Shown here one piece after another: positions 24,241 to 33,595 of a stretch of 64,000 nt of DNA. Origin of the DNA: Bacillota bacterium (lineage in GTDB: Bacteria > Bacillota > Clostridia > Lachnospirales > Lachnospiraceae); contig JAEWHR010000116.1 of NCBI GenBank assembly GCA_023387655.1, forward strand, positions 1 through 64,000. Direction: 5' to 3'. Under the pieces are notes generated by a model. The model worked only from the letters and a program-made list of their open reading frames with translations, did not search any database and had not been told where the DNA came from. The first letter of the stretch is position 1, and every line of letters starts with the position of its first letter. Position numbers and translations under genes: made by a program.

Positions 24241-25599
24241 TTAATTTTTATAAAACTCAAAAGAAAAAGTACTTCCTATTCCAAATTTACTTTCTACAAA
24301 AACGCTACCTCCATGGGATTCTACAATCCATTTTACCATTGGAAGACCAAGCCCTGCGCCTTTTTCATCTACAGAAGTACGGGAAGGATCTACTTGATAA
24401 AAACGTTTCCAAATCTTATCTAGTTGATTTTCTTCAATACCTATCCCATTGTCAGAAATAGTACCTATGATTTTATTTCCATCTACTTTTAAAGAGATGA
24501 TTGTTTCACCACCAACTTTACCATAAGTGATACTATTGGAAATAAGATTCATAAAAAGACGCATCATCATGGTTTCATCTGCTTGCATAAAAATATTAGG
24601 TGTGATATCAGTTTTTAATGTTATATTCTTTTTCGATGCTTGTGAGATTTGTTCTTCCACAATAACTTCTGCTAATTCACTTAGATTAACGGTTTCTAAC
24701 TGCAACTGATGTTGATTGTGGTCTGCCCTTGCAAGTGTAAGTAATTGAGAGATGAGATTGGACATTTTCCTAGATTGCTTTAATATAACGAAAATGCTTT
24801 CTTGCATTTCTTCTTTGCTTAAATTTTGTTTTATGGAATACTCACATTGTGTTACGATAACAGATACAGGAGTTCGTAGTTCATGAGATACATCCGCGGT
24901 AAAACGTTTTTCATTTTCAAATGCATCCTCTAAGCGATTCATCATATGATCGAAGGTATTTGCTAATTGATGTACCTCATCGTTACCCTTCCCAAGTGCT
25001 ATACGAGTATTAAGATCATTACCAGAACTAATACGTCTTGTTGTTTCCGTCATCTTCGATAAAGGTAATAATGTTTTTCTCGTAATAGAATAGCCACCAA
25101 TCGCAACACAAAATACGAAGATAGGAAGCAAGATTAAGGATATCTTTAGGATGGTATTAATTGCAGTATCACCTTCTGTTTGTGAAGAAATTCCTCGAAT
25201 CCATATGTCGCCATAACCTTCTATGGAATAGGGATAATCATAGAGGTACCAAACATGTTGATTGGTTATAATTTTTCTTACCTGTTCTTTATCAAATTCA
25301 GTAGTATTATCAAAATCAGGAGGGATACGTCCATATAGAAGTGTACCCTCTGAATTATAGACAGATAGATAAACCCCTTTAGCTAAAAAATTAAAATCAT
25401 CTTCAAACTCTAAATATCCATCCTCATATTCGACATCCATAACACTATTTGTTACAGTCTTTATTAAGTGATCCTTCACGCTTGTAATGATTCTATGATT
25501 ACTTATAAAAATCAGTAGAAATAAGATAATTAAAATAAGAAAGGTCATGAATAAGGTATACCATAGTGTAATTTTCATTTTTATAGAAAGATTTTTCAT
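24241..25599 (-). CDS. Sensor histidine kinase
   Basis: This membrane kinase partners the adjacent OmpR-type regulator. The 452-residue protein has a first membrane helix at about 8-33 and an extracytoplasmic sensor region of about 130 residues. A second helix precedes a HAMP domain. The phospho-acceptor histidine lies in DVSHELRTP, and the ATPase domain has NLISNSITYG, DNGIGI and GAGLGLPMV. AAGGAG lies seven bases before the ATG at 25599, so the longer frame to 25632 overlapping the regulator gene is unlikely. The stimulus is unknown. The neighbouring secreted PepSY protein suggests an envelope signal. Confidence 0.9.
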   Translation of the reverse strand: MKNLSIKMKITLWYTLFMTFLILIILFLLIFISNHRIITSVKDHLIKTVTNSVMDVEYEDGYLEFEDDFNFLAKGVYLSVYNSEGTLLYGRIPPDFDNTTEFDKEQVRKIITNQHVWYLYDYPYSIEGYGDIWIRGISSQTEGDTAINTILKISLILLPIFVFCVAIGGYSITRKTLLPLSKMTETTRRISSGNDLNTRIALGKGNDEVHQLANTFDHMMNRLEDAFENEKRFTADVSHELRTPVSVIVTQCEYSIKQNLSKEEMQESIFVILKQSRKMSNLISQLLTLARADHNQHQLQLETVNLSELAEVIVEEQISQASKKNITLKTDITPNIFMQADETMMMRLFMNLISNSITYGKVGGETIISLKVDGNKIIGTISDNGIGIEENQLDKIWKRFYQVDPSRTSVDEKGAGLGLPMVKWIVESHGGSVFVESKFGIGSTFSFEFYKN

Positions 25600-25603
25600 T
25601 GAA

Positions 25604-26272
25604 TTACTCCTTAAGTACATAGCCGGTACCACGGATTGTATGAATTAATTTCGGAGAATAATTATCATCAATTTTCTTTCTAAGATAACGGATATAGACA
25701 TCAACGACATTGGAACTACCTTCATAATCATAGTTCCAGATATGTTGTTCAATTTTATCCCGGGTTAGAACAATCCCCTGATTACGAATCATATATTCGA
25801 GAATAGAAAATTCTTTGGATGATAAGTTGATTTCTATGTCATCACGATAAACCGTTCTGGTATCTGTATCAACAATTAGATTTGCAATGCGATAACAGTG
25901 GTCCTGTCTACCACTGTCTCTTCGTAATAAAGCTCGTAAACGGGCTAATAATTCATCAAGCGCAAAAGGCTTTACCAGATAATCATCTGCACCAGCATCG
26001 AGCCCTCTAACCCTGTCCTCGATACTATCCTTTGCAGTAAGCAATAGTATCGGTACCTTATTCCCTTCGTTTCGTAAGGTCTTTAATATTTCAAGGCCAC
26101 TTTTCTTTGGCATCATTATATCTAAGATAATTGCGTCATACTCGGCAAATCTTAAAAAATCCAATGCTTCTTCACCATTGAAACAGGTATCTATAGTGTA
26201 GTGTTCTTTTTTTAATGTTTTTACTAAAATATCATTTAAACTTTCTTCGTCTTCTGCAAGTAAAATTCTCAT
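25604..26272 (-). CDS. OmpR-family response regulator
   Basis: The 222-residue DNA-binding regulator has a receiver domain with the acidic pair EDEE, the phospho-acceptor aspartate in AIILDIMMPK, and the KPF lysine loop. The winged-helix C-terminus carries the typical VDVYIRYLRKKID and IRGTGYVL. GGAGG lies five bases before the ATG at 26272; an upstream ATG overlaps that site. Its stop is four bases from the kinase start, so the two are translated together. Confidence 0.93.
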   Translation of the reverse strand: MRILLAEDEESLNDILVKTLKKEHYTIDTCFNGEEALDFLRFAEYDAIILDIMMPKKSGLEILKTLRNEGNKVPILLLTAKDSIEDRVRGLDAGADDYLVKPFALDELLARLRALLRRDSGRQDHCYRIANLIVDTDTRTVYRDDIEINLSSKEFSILEYMIRNQGIVLTRDKIEQHIWNYDYEGSSNVVDVYIRYLRKKIDDNYSPKLIHTIRGTGYVLKE

Positions 26273-26447
26273 AGTAACCTCCAATTAGCACTTTTCTGTA
26301 GTATTTGTCATTATTCTATCTTTATGAAAAAATAGTGATGTAATGGTGTGGAATCATGACATTATTCATATTTAAATATTGATAATTGGTGCACTATAGA
26401 GTATCTTATAAGTAGAGATTATAATTATTTGAAATGGAGAATGACAG

Positions 26448-27089
26448 ATGAAAAAAATGATGATAACTACTGCAATAGTTATAGCTTCATTGTTAACAAC
26501 CTCTTGTTCTAGTAAAAACTCTGTATCACTTTATCAAAAAGGGTTGGAATTGACCAATAAAATGGATACTTTAGCAGAGAGTGAAGACTACATAACATTA
26601 ATATCAATGTCCACTGAAATGAAAGAACTAATAAAAGAAATTGGTGACTCAGATTACAGTAATCCGAAAACCGTCTATGAGATTGATGGTATAGATACTG
26701 CGTTTATGGAGTTACTGACCCAACAAACCGAGGTGACTTTGAACAAAGAAATAGAAAATATTGCAAAAATTAGGTTTTCTACAGCAATCGCTTCTCAAAT
26801 CAATGCTCAAAAAGGCTCTATGTATTTAGCTACTAGTTCTTGTATTACTTTGAGTGATAATTTTATTTTGAAAGGGTTAGAGCAACAAAAAACTTATCTT
26901 TTTATTTATGAAGATGGTTATAATAGTATAGTTACATTTATTCCATACGCTGAAAATATTGTAGGAGCAACTGCAAATATAGTGATAAACGAGAGTTTGT
27001 CACAAGTTGAATCAACAGAAGAGGTAATAGATTTTTTCGAAAATGTGATGTGGCTCACAAATTTGAGTGTTACGAAGATAAGCAAATAA
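26448..27089 (+). CDS. Lipoprotein of unknown function
   Basis: The 213-residue precursor has a short lipoprotein signal with lipobox LTTSC at residues 16-20. The mature part is mostly helical at first, then beta-rich, with no recognised motif. GGAGAATGACAG precedes the ATG. It is divergent from the two-component system and separated by about 175 bases, so it may share that control region, but no paired site was found. Confidence 0.65.
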   Translation: MKKMMITTAIVIASLLTTSCSSKNSVSLYQKGLELTNKMDTLAESEDYITLISMSTEMKELIKEIGDSDYSNPKTVYEIDGIDTAFMELLTQQTEVTLNKEIENIAKIRFSTAIASQINAQKGSMYLATSSCITLSDNFILKGLEQQKTYLFIYEDGYNSIVTFIPYAENIVGATANIVINESLSQVESTEEVIDFFENVMWLTNLSVTKISK

Positions 27090-27266
27090 TATTATAGATT
27101 ATGACAAATGGTAATGTAATCCACAACGAAATTATCTAATATCATGTTCATTCTTTCTTATATTTCGTCAGTATTTTAAATATTGATATGTTATACTATT
27201 TTAAAAGGGTATATTTAATAAAACAATAATGCAATTAAAACTATAGAGATATATTTAGGAGAAGAA

Positions 27267-27563
27267 ATGAAGTACTTTATTATTGAAGGTAACATAAAAA
27301 ATGCAGATTTAATGAATGATGATATTTTGAAAGAGCACATGGCCTATACTCAAAAAGCTATGGAGGAAGGCTTCATATTAATGTCTGGTCTTAAATCAGA
27401 TATGAGTGGTGGTTTAACTATAATGAAATCAGAATCAAATCATGAGGTAGAGAAATATTTATCTAACGAACCACTAAAAATAAATGGGATACAAGATTAT
27501 AAGGTAACAGAATTTTCACCGCATTACTTTAATCCATCGCCTAGTGAATGGGTTCGTAGTTAA
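27267..27563 (+). CDS. YciI-like protein
   Basis: The 98-residue ferredoxin-like-fold protein has the YciI pattern: MKYFIIEG at the first strand, HMAYTQKAMEEGFILMSG in the middle and a C-terminal PLKINGIQDYKVTEF. Family members may be enzymes or dimeric binding proteins using an His-Asp pair; the conserved histidine may be the one in KEHMAY. AGGAGAAGAA precedes the ATG. Single gene; substrate unknown. Confidence 0.75.
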   Translation: MKYFIIEGNIKNADLMNDDILKEHMAYTQKAMEEGFILMSGLKSDMSGGLTIMKSESNHEVEKYLSNEPLKINGIQDYKVTEFSPHYFNPSPSEWVRS

Positions 27564-27576
27564 ACATATCTAAATT

Positions 27577-27710
27577 AATCGGTACAGAAAAAGGGAGAGA
27601 AGCTAATTGGTACTGAAAAAACAGAGAAGCTATTTGGTACTAAAAAAACAGAGAAGCTATTTAGTACTAAAAAAGCAGAGAAGCTAATCGATACTGAAAA
27701 AAACATAGAG
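27577..27710. repeat. 27-bp tandem repeats, four to five copies
   Basis: The unit GAGAAGCTAATTGGTACTGA plus AAAAACA recurs from about 27596 at 27-base intervals with one to three changes, with a partial copy before it. Stops occur in the units, so they are not coding. The array fills the space between the YciI gene and the terminator at 27744. There are no spacers. Confidence 0.75.
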
Positions 27711-27743
27711 CGCATATAATTCATAATAAATTTAGCGTAAGAA

Positions 27744-27778
27744 AAGGTTTCAATCCTTAGGGATTGGGGCCTTTTTTA
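27744..27778 (+). terminator. Intrinsic terminator
   Basis: GGTTTCAATCC (27746-27756) pairs with GGATTGGGGCC (27761-27771) using three G-U pairs, and CTTTTTT follows. It ends the YciI transcript after the tandem repeats. Confidence 0.75.
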
Positions 27779-27914
27779 TAAGCCTTCGATATGAAAAAAG
27801 GAAAATTGGTATTGAAAGCTAAAGTGTGGTAAAATATGACTACCAAAAATATCTATAAAATCACAAAATGACAACATTATCTCAAATGCACAATCACAAA
27901 TAAAGGAGGAACAT

Positions 27915-29648
27915 ATGGGAACTACAAGAACTTGGGATGTATTTGCTGGGTTAGCAGCTTTTAGCAGACCAGACAATGAAAAATATAAAGACTTAGCTTA
28001 TATTAATACTATAATTGAATCTTTAGAAAATAATATGAGAAATCCATATGTAGACAAGGATGTCGAAGATAAGAAGGATTATGAGGATACTAAGAAGCAG
28101 TTAGAAGCCTTTCAAAGTTATATGGAAACCCGGAAGCAAGAAATGGATGCAAAAGATGGCATAAGGTGCAACTTTTTTGTTGTCGATGAATTAGGAGAAC
28201 CATTACTAGCAGAAATAAAGATTTTTTCTTACATAAGGGAAGAGGAGAAACTATGGAATACTCCAATTCTTTCAATCGATATCAATGAAATTAAAAGAGC
28301 AATAAGTTTTCAGCGTAGGATTACTAACAGCAATGGTCAGCTTACTATGTATTTACCAAAAGGTAAATACGAAGTTGTGGTGACAAAAGGCTCAGAATAT
28401 GAGTTAAAAAAAATCGTAATTGACATCTTAGATTCTGAACAGGAAATTAATATTTCACTTCGTAGGTTTATTGACCTAACGAAAAGAAATTATTATGCAG
28501 GTGATCTACATCATCATAGTGTATACTCAAGTCCTCTTTATGGTGGTACTGATTTTGTAATTGACAATGTAAAAGAGGTGAAACAGTCGATGCTTGCGGC
28601 TGGATTGTCTTTTGGGGCATTAAGTGACCATCATAATATATTAAATCATGCGGAATGGAAAGAAATGAAATCAGAAAATTTTACACCTATTATCTCAAAG
28701 GAAATTTCTACGTCAAACGGGCATGTTCTAGCACTAGGTGTTGAAGAAGATATTATTTATCGCTATCCAACAAAGGAAGAAAGATGTGATGAATATCTTC
28801 GTGGGGAATTTATTCGCATAACTGATCAAATAAAAAGTTTGCATGGATTACCTCAATTAAATCACCCAAGGGATGCACAAGTAGCTACTTCTTTTAATCC
28901 AGAGTATACTGATTTGATTGATATATTTGAAACAATTGAAATATGGAATGGAGCATATCCATTTGAATTTTTTACACCGAATGAGGAAGCATTTCACCTA
29001 TGGCTTTCTTTATTAGAGGAAGGACGTTACATACCTGGAACTACTGGAAGTGATACACATGATATCAATTGCTACATATTATTATCTAATCTGGATAAAG
29101 CGATAGATTTTATTGATAATGTTAAGAAATCTTATGATTTATTTTCTAAGGAAGTAAAACAGATGGCAGATATATTCTTTGATCTGGTGATGGCAGCGTT
29201 ACCAACTTTAATACGCTGGTATCGATATAATTTGTCCAGTGGTGGAGTAAAAACATATCTTCATCTTCCAGAGGGGGAGCTATCCAAAGAGGCTATATTA
29301 AATCAATTAAGAATAGGGACTAGTTTTTTAACTAATGGTCCAATACTTATACCTACGATAAAAGGGAAAGGTCCAGGAGAATCTGTACAATTATCATCTA
29401 AAAAGCTTGAGTTTGACATAGAGATTCTATCAAATCGAAAGATAAAATATTTATATCTTTGGAAAAGTAGAACAGATTATGAACGAATTAAGTTGCCAGA
29501 AAAACAAAAGAATGAAGAAGGTTTTTATGATTATAGCGATTCATTTCACATAGACAATTGTGAGAAAAGCTTTATTGTTTTTATGGTTAAGGATGATTGT
29601 TCTTGCATGGCAGTTACAAATCCAATATTTATAAAAGAAGATTTTTAG
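27915..29648 (+). CDS. PHP-domain metallohydrolase of the CehA/McbA type
   Basis: The 577-residue protein contains a PHP metal-dependent hydrolase domain at about 195-400. The metal-binding motifs are YAGDLHHHSVYS, GALSDHHN, LNHP and GSDTHD. The N-terminal 190 residues include a coiled segment and a beta domain (NSNGQLTMYLPKGKYEVVV) like a carboxypeptidase-regulatory fold, common in CehA/McbA proteins. No signal peptide is visible. PHP enzymes hydrolyse phosphate or carbamate esters with a tri- or dinuclear site; the substrate is unknown. AAAGGAGGAACAT precedes the ATG. It is monocistronic and closed by a strong terminator. Confidence 0.85.
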   Translation: MGTTRTWDVFAGLAAFSRPDNEKYKDLAYINTIIESLENNMRNPYVDKDVEDKKDYEDTKKQLEAFQSYMETRKQEMDAKDGIRCNFFVVDELGEPLLAEIKIFSYIREEEKLWNTPILSIDINEIKRAISFQRRITNSNGQLTMYLPKGKYEVVVTKGSEYELKKIVIDILDSEQEINISLRRFIDLTKRNYYAGDLHHHSVYSSPLYGGTDFVIDNVKEVKQSMLAAGLSFGALSDHHNILNHAEWKEMKSENFTPIISKEISTSNGHVLALGVEEDIIYRYPTKEERCDEYLRGEFIRITDQIKSLHGLPQLNHPRDAQVATSFNPEYTDLIDIFETIEIWNGAYPFEFFTPNEEAFHLWLSLLEEGRYIPGTTGSDTHDINCYILLSNLDKAIDFIDNVKKSYDLFSKEVKQMADIFFDLVMAALPTLIRWYRYNLSSGGVKTYLHLPEGELSKEAILNQLRIGTSFLTNGPILIPTIKGKGPGESVQLSSKKLEFDIEILSNRKIKYLYLWKSRTDYERIKLPEKQKNEEGFYDYSDSFHIDNCEKSFIVFMVKDDCSCMAVTNPIFIKEDF

Positions 29649-29777
29649 ATTTTATATAAGTCTAATTTTTCTGGAGTACGAACATTTAAAGTATTAATAA
29701 GGAAAGCGACAGTGAATGAAAGCTCTAAAGATATAAATCATAAATATATTCTTAAAATTATTTGCTATTGTATATAG

Positions 29778-29811
29778 AAAAAAGCGGTTACTTTTATGTA
29801 ACCGCTTTTTT
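29778..29811. terminator. Bidirectional intrinsic terminator
   Basis: AAAAAAGCGGTTAC (29778-29791) pairs perfectly with GTAACCGCTTTTTT (29798-29811). It lies between the convergent PHP hydrolase and NlpC/P60 genes and serves both strands. Confidence 0.92.
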
Positions 29812-29880
29812 CATCTCATTTAAATAAGGAATAGTTAAACAGATAGGAATATACAGTATTCCTAATTAGAAATAATAACT

Positions 29881-30858
29881 TTATTTTAATCCAGGTAGAC
29901 GTCCATATATTTTTTCCCTTGAGTCATAATCAATGGATTGAATCTTAACTTTAGCATTCTTTTTCTTTGCAATAGCTATGGATGTTACACTAGAATCTCC
30001 ACCGTTAGCTCCAATGATCTGACCATTTCCTATATAGATAGCAACGTGTACAACTTTGCCGCTGGATTTTGATTTATAGAATACTAAATCTCCAGGTTTT
30101 AACTCACTTCTCTTAATCTTAGTCACATAATTTGCTTGATCAGCGGAAACCATGTAGGATTTCATTAAACCAAACTTCTTAAAGACTTGATAGGTAAAAT
30201 GAGAACAGTCTAAACCGTAACTGCTACCTTCTGGGTAATTTCCTCCCCATTGATAATAAACACCTTGAAATGTTTTCGCATATTCTACAATCTGATTTCT
30301 TGTAGTAGATGTGGTAGAAGTACTTCCAGAATTTGAGCTTCCTGAAGAAGTTCCAGATTTAAAATAGGAACCACTTACATAACCAACAGTTTTGCCCCAA
30401 ACTACTTTATACCATCCATCTTTAGCACTGATAATTGGGAGAACCGTATTATTTGGAATCTTACCAAGAATTTTAGATGAAGTAGAAGCGGAAGAACGAA
30501 AGTTTAAAGTTCCTCCTTTGGTAGTTACTGTTCCATATTTAGTGGATGAAATCTTGATATATGATTTGTGCGCATAGCCAACGCTTCCATTCGTATTATA
30601 AATTACTTTATAAAAGTCACCGGAACTTCCAATCACTTGGATTGGAGCTTTTGGTTTTAAAGAGGAAACTTTTTTAGATTTTGTAGTGGCAGATGCACGG
30701 ATGTTCAGTGGTGTCTCTTTTGTAGTACTGATTCCCACATTTGGTTTGGATTTACTTGCTGCCAATGTAATAGTTTCTGATTTAAGGCAAACAAGTAAAA
30801 AAATAATACCAAACATTATAATCATTCGTTTCATCAGATGCTTCTTTTCTTTCGTCAT
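29881..30858 (-). CDS. Secreted NlpC/P60 peptidoglycan hydrolase with two SH3b domains
   Basis: This cell-wall endopeptidase probably cuts the gamma-D-Glu to diamino-acid bond of stem peptides. The 325-residue precursor has an N-terminal signal (MKRMIIMFGIIFLLVCL core). Two bacterial SH3 domains span about 40-100 (TPLNIRASATTKSKKVSSL) and 108-167 (GTLNFRSSASTSSKILGKI). A Ser/Thr/Gly linker leads to the NlpC/P60 domain. The catalytic cysteine is in GLDCSHF, the histidine in VVHVAIYIGNG. AGAGGTAATC precedes the ATG. Single gene with its own terminator. Confidence 0.93.
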   Translation of the reverse strand: MTKEKKHLMKRMIIMFGIIFLLVCLKSETITLAASKSKPNVGISTTKETPLNIRASATTKSKKVSSLKPKAPIQVIGSSGDFYKVIYNTNGSVGYAHKSYIKISSTKYGTVTTKGGTLNFRSSASTSSKILGKIPNNTVLPIISAKDGWYKVVWGKTVGYVSGSYFKSGTSSGSSNSGSTSTTSTTRNQIVEYAKTFQGVYYQWGGNYPEGSSYGLDCSHFTYQVFKKFGLMKSYMVSADQANYVTKIKRSELKPGDLVFYKSKSSGKVVHVAIYIGNGQIIGANGGDSSVTSIAIAKKKNAKVKIQSIDYDSREKIYGRLPGLK

Positions 30859-31133
30859 GATTACCTCTTTTCGTTAAAATAGTCATGTTGCTACAATTAC
30901 AGGAATTGTTATTCCTGCAGGCTCAAAAGTAGGTGGTAGGGGGATTCTACTTTGTGCCATGTAACAATATTGTAATAAATACTTAATAAATCAGCAACAG
31001 TAAATATATGGTTGATGATTTCTCGATGTTAATTGAGTTGGTAGTAAAGAGGTTAGTAACGGTATATGATAAAAGAAGATGAGGTTTATGAATCTTAGAA
31101 TCTTATATGCCTTAACAATAGAATAGAATAGAA

Positions 31134-31167
31134 TAAAAAAGCAACAAGTCTTTTTAAGACTTGTCGC
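31134..31167 (-). terminator. Terminator overlapping the 3' end of mscL
   Basis: On the minus strand GCGACAAGTCTT and AAGACTTGTTGC form a 12-bp stem with a 3-base loop, followed by TTTTTTATT. The stem begins inside the last codons of mscL. Confidence 0.85.
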
Positions 31168-31594
31168 TATCATTTACAGCAATTGTTTCAAGTTGAGAAG
31201 TGCAGTGAGGACAACGAGTAGCATTGATATGTATCTTTGTCATACAAAATGGGCACTCCTTCTCGGTAGGTTTTGCTTCTACATTAGTTTTCTTTTCATC
31301 AAAAGAAAGTATTTTGTTCATTCCCTTTACTAAGAGGAAGACTACAAAAGCCATGATGATAAAGTTAACCAATGCTGTGATAAATGCACCATATTTCAGT
31401 GTAATCCCAAAAATATCCAACTGTAATGAGTCGAAATTTTGGCGTGTAAACAAGCCAATGATCGGTGAAAGAATGTTATCGGTCAAAGAAGTTACGATTC
31501 CTTGAAATGCACTACCGATAATAACACCGACTGCAAGATTCATTACATTCCCCTTTAAAGCAAATGCTTTGAATTCATTTAAGAATTTTCTCAT
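31154..31594 (-). CDS. mscL: Large-conductance mechanosensitive channel with C-terminal zinc ribbon
   Basis: The channel opens under membrane tension to release solutes in osmotic downshock. The 146-residue protein has the N-terminal FKAFALKGNVMNLAVGVIIGSAF helix, the TM1 pore-lining region, a periplasmic loop and TM2 (FITALVNFIIMAFVVFLLVKGMN). After residue about 110 it adds CPFCMTKIHINATRCPHC, a four-cysteine zinc ribbon found in some Firmicute MscL proteins but absent from the E. coli type. The ATG is preceded by AAAGGAAAAAA. Single gene with its own terminator. Confidence 0.95.
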   Translation of the reverse strand: MRKFLNEFKAFALKGNVMNLAVGVIIGSAFQGIVTSLTDNILSPIIGLFTRQNFDSLQLDIFGITLKYGAFITALVNFIIMAFVVFLLVKGMNKILSFDEKKTNVEAKPTEKECPFCMTKIHINATRCPHCTSQLETIAVNDSDKS

Positions 31595-31776
31595 ATTTTT
31601 TTCCTTTCATTTTATAATATAAATATTTTATCATGATTGGACAAGAAAGTAAATAATAGGGTTAAAGATGGTAAATGGTAAATATTTATCTAATCTGATA
31701 TTAAGAAATACCTATAAAGAGAAACTATAATGTAATCGATTTGATAGAAAACATCGAAAGGATAACAAATATCTCA

Positions 31777-31804
31777 TTGCAATCGTTACACGGATAGGTA
31801 TAAT
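31777..31804 (+). promoter_or_regulatory. Promoter of the DbpA-type helicase gene
   Basis: TTGCAA (31777-31782) and TATAAT (31799-31804) are 16 bases apart, about 35 bases before the start codon. Pattern match only. Confidence 0.5.
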
Positions 31805-31838
31805 AGAAACAGATCATTCACAGGAAAGGAACTATTAC

Positions 31839-33290
31839 ATGTTAAACAATAGATTTACAGAATATAAACTTAGCGGAGAAATTATACAAGCCCTATCCAT
31901 GCTTCATTATATAGAACCAACACCAATTCAGGAAAAGGTTATACCACTTGCTTTAGAAGGAAAAGACATTATAGCAAAATCAAAAACTGGGAGTGGTAAA
32001 ACAGCAGCCTTTGCTATTCCGATATGTGAGAGTATTGTCTGGGAAGATAATTTGCCCCAAGCTCTTGTTCTGGAACCAACAAGAGAGCTAGCTTACCAGG
32101 TAAAGGATGAGATTTTTAACATTGGACGTATGAAACGAATCAAGGTACCAGTAGTTTTTGGTGGATTTCCATTTGATAAGCAGGCACTTACTTTAAAGCA
32201 AAAATCACACATTGTAGTTGGTACACCGGGTAGAGTGCTAGATCATTGTGAATCAGGGACATTAAAGTGTGATAATATAAAATATGTTATCATAGATGAA
32301 GCAGACCTAATGCTTGATATGGGATTTTTAGAAGACGTGAAACGTATACTTTCCTATTTATCAGAGAATATAAATATAATGCTATTTTCAGCTACAATGG
32401 GTGAAGCATTATATACTCTAAGCGATGAGTTCATGAACTCGCCTATCGAAGTAAAGCTAGAAGATAGTACAGAAACTGTGGATAGTATTGAACAGTTAGG
32501 ATGTTTTGTAACAGAGGAGGATAAGTATGAGCTATTTCTTTCTATGTTATATAAAAACAACCCATCGAATGCAATGATATTTTGTGGTACCAGAGAAATG
32601 GTGGAGGTATTATATTATAAATTAAAGAAGGAAAACATTTGGTGTGGTATGCTACATGGGCTTATTGATCAAAAACAACGAATTCATACAATTGAGGATT
32701 TTCGTACTGGTGGATTTCGTTTTCTAATCGCTACGGATGTGGCAGCCAGAGGCGTTGATTTTGATGATATTAGTCATGTAATAAATTACGATTTGCCTAC
32801 ATCAAAAGAGACCTATGTTCATAGAATAGGACGAACAGGACGGAATGGAAAGAGTGGTGTTGCTATTAGTTTAATTCGTGAGGAAGAAAAAAAGATGCTT
32901 ACGTCAATTGAAACATTTACAGGAACACCAATCCAAATCGTTATTCCACCAACAAAGGAAGAAGTTAAAGATTTTTTATATAAAGAAAAATTCTACGAGT
33001 CTCAGCAAAAAAAGCAGGAACGAAAAAAGAAAAAAGGTGATGTGTTTCAATCTAAGATTATGAAACTGACAATTAGTGGTGGTAGAAAATCGAAGCTTAG
33101 AACCTGTGAGGTAGTCGGAACTATCTGTGGCATTGAAGGAATCGATGGGAATGAAGATATCGGAGTGATCGATATAAGAGATAGTATTACCTATGTTGAG
33201 ATTCTAAACGGGAAAGGTGATCTAGTTCTTAAAGAACTTCCTAAGCGAACGATGAAAGGTAAGTGTAGAAAAGTTAGTATAAGTAAATAA
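31839..33290 (+). CDS. DEAD-box RNA helicase, DbpA/YxiN type
   Basis: The 483-residue helicase has the Q motif (EPTPIQEKVIP), motif I SKTGSGKTA, PTREL, DEAD, SATMG, ARGVDF and HRIGRTGR. After a lysine-rich linker (SQQKKQERKKKKG) the last 80 residues form a DbpA-type RNA-binding domain (MKLTISGGRKSKLR, ICGIEGIDG, IGVIDIRDSITYVEI), which binds 23S rRNA in DbpA and YxiN. It therefore probably acts in large-subunit assembly. GGAAAGGA precedes the ATG. It is clearly distinct from the helicase at 17618, which has a repetitive tail instead. Confidence 0.9.
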   Translation: MLNNRFTEYKLSGEIIQALSMLHYIEPTPIQEKVIPLALEGKDIIAKSKTGSGKTAAFAIPICESIVWEDNLPQALVLEPTRELAYQVKDEIFNIGRMKRIKVPVVFGGFPFDKQALTLKQKSHIVVGTPGRVLDHCESGTLKCDNIKYVIIDEADLMLDMGFLEDVKRILSYLSENINIMLFSATMGEALYTLSDEFMNSPIEVKLEDSTETVDSIEQLGCFVTEEDKYELFLSMLYKNNPSNAMIFCGTREMVEVLYYKLKKENIWCGMLHGLIDQKQRIHTIEDFRTGGFRFLIATDVAARGVDFDDISHVINYDLPTSKETYVHRIGRTGRNGKSGVAISLIREEEKKMLTSIETFTGTPIQIVIPPTKEEVKDFLYKEKFYESQQKKQERKKKKGDVFQSKIMKLTISGGRKSKLRTCEVVGTICGIEGIDGNEDIGVIDIRDSITYVEILNGKGDLVLKELPKRTMKGKCRKVSISK

Positions 33291-33595
33291 AGAAGAGTCT
33301 ATGAATTTTACTAAAGCGTTAAGAAAAAACTATAAAAATCTAATATCTTGTGTTATCCTATAAGTGTAGCTCCTTTCTGAAGTATGGGTTTATTATTGTG
33401 TTGTTGTTAACTCAATTTTACTATAAATCAGATGGGAGTTTTCTTAGTTTAAGGTATAAAATCAAAAAATAAAGAAGGGATACCATTGCTACAATCTAAA
33501 TCTCGGATAATTATTACATATTAAGTGGGGAGACATTGATAATGAAACGGATATCTACAAAAGAAACAAGGGGTGAAATTTGAAAGGAGAAGGAA
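33291..33595. other. Intergenic region without clear features
   Basis: About 305 bases lie between the helicase gene and the YesN regulator gene. I see no strong hairpin with a T-run, no small gene with a binding site and no recognised RNA. The promoter of the sensing operon should lie here, but I cannot place it. Confidence 0.4.

Noticed and set aside
27577..27710. Possible CRISPR array of 27-bp repeats
   Set aside because: Repeats are contiguous without spacers.
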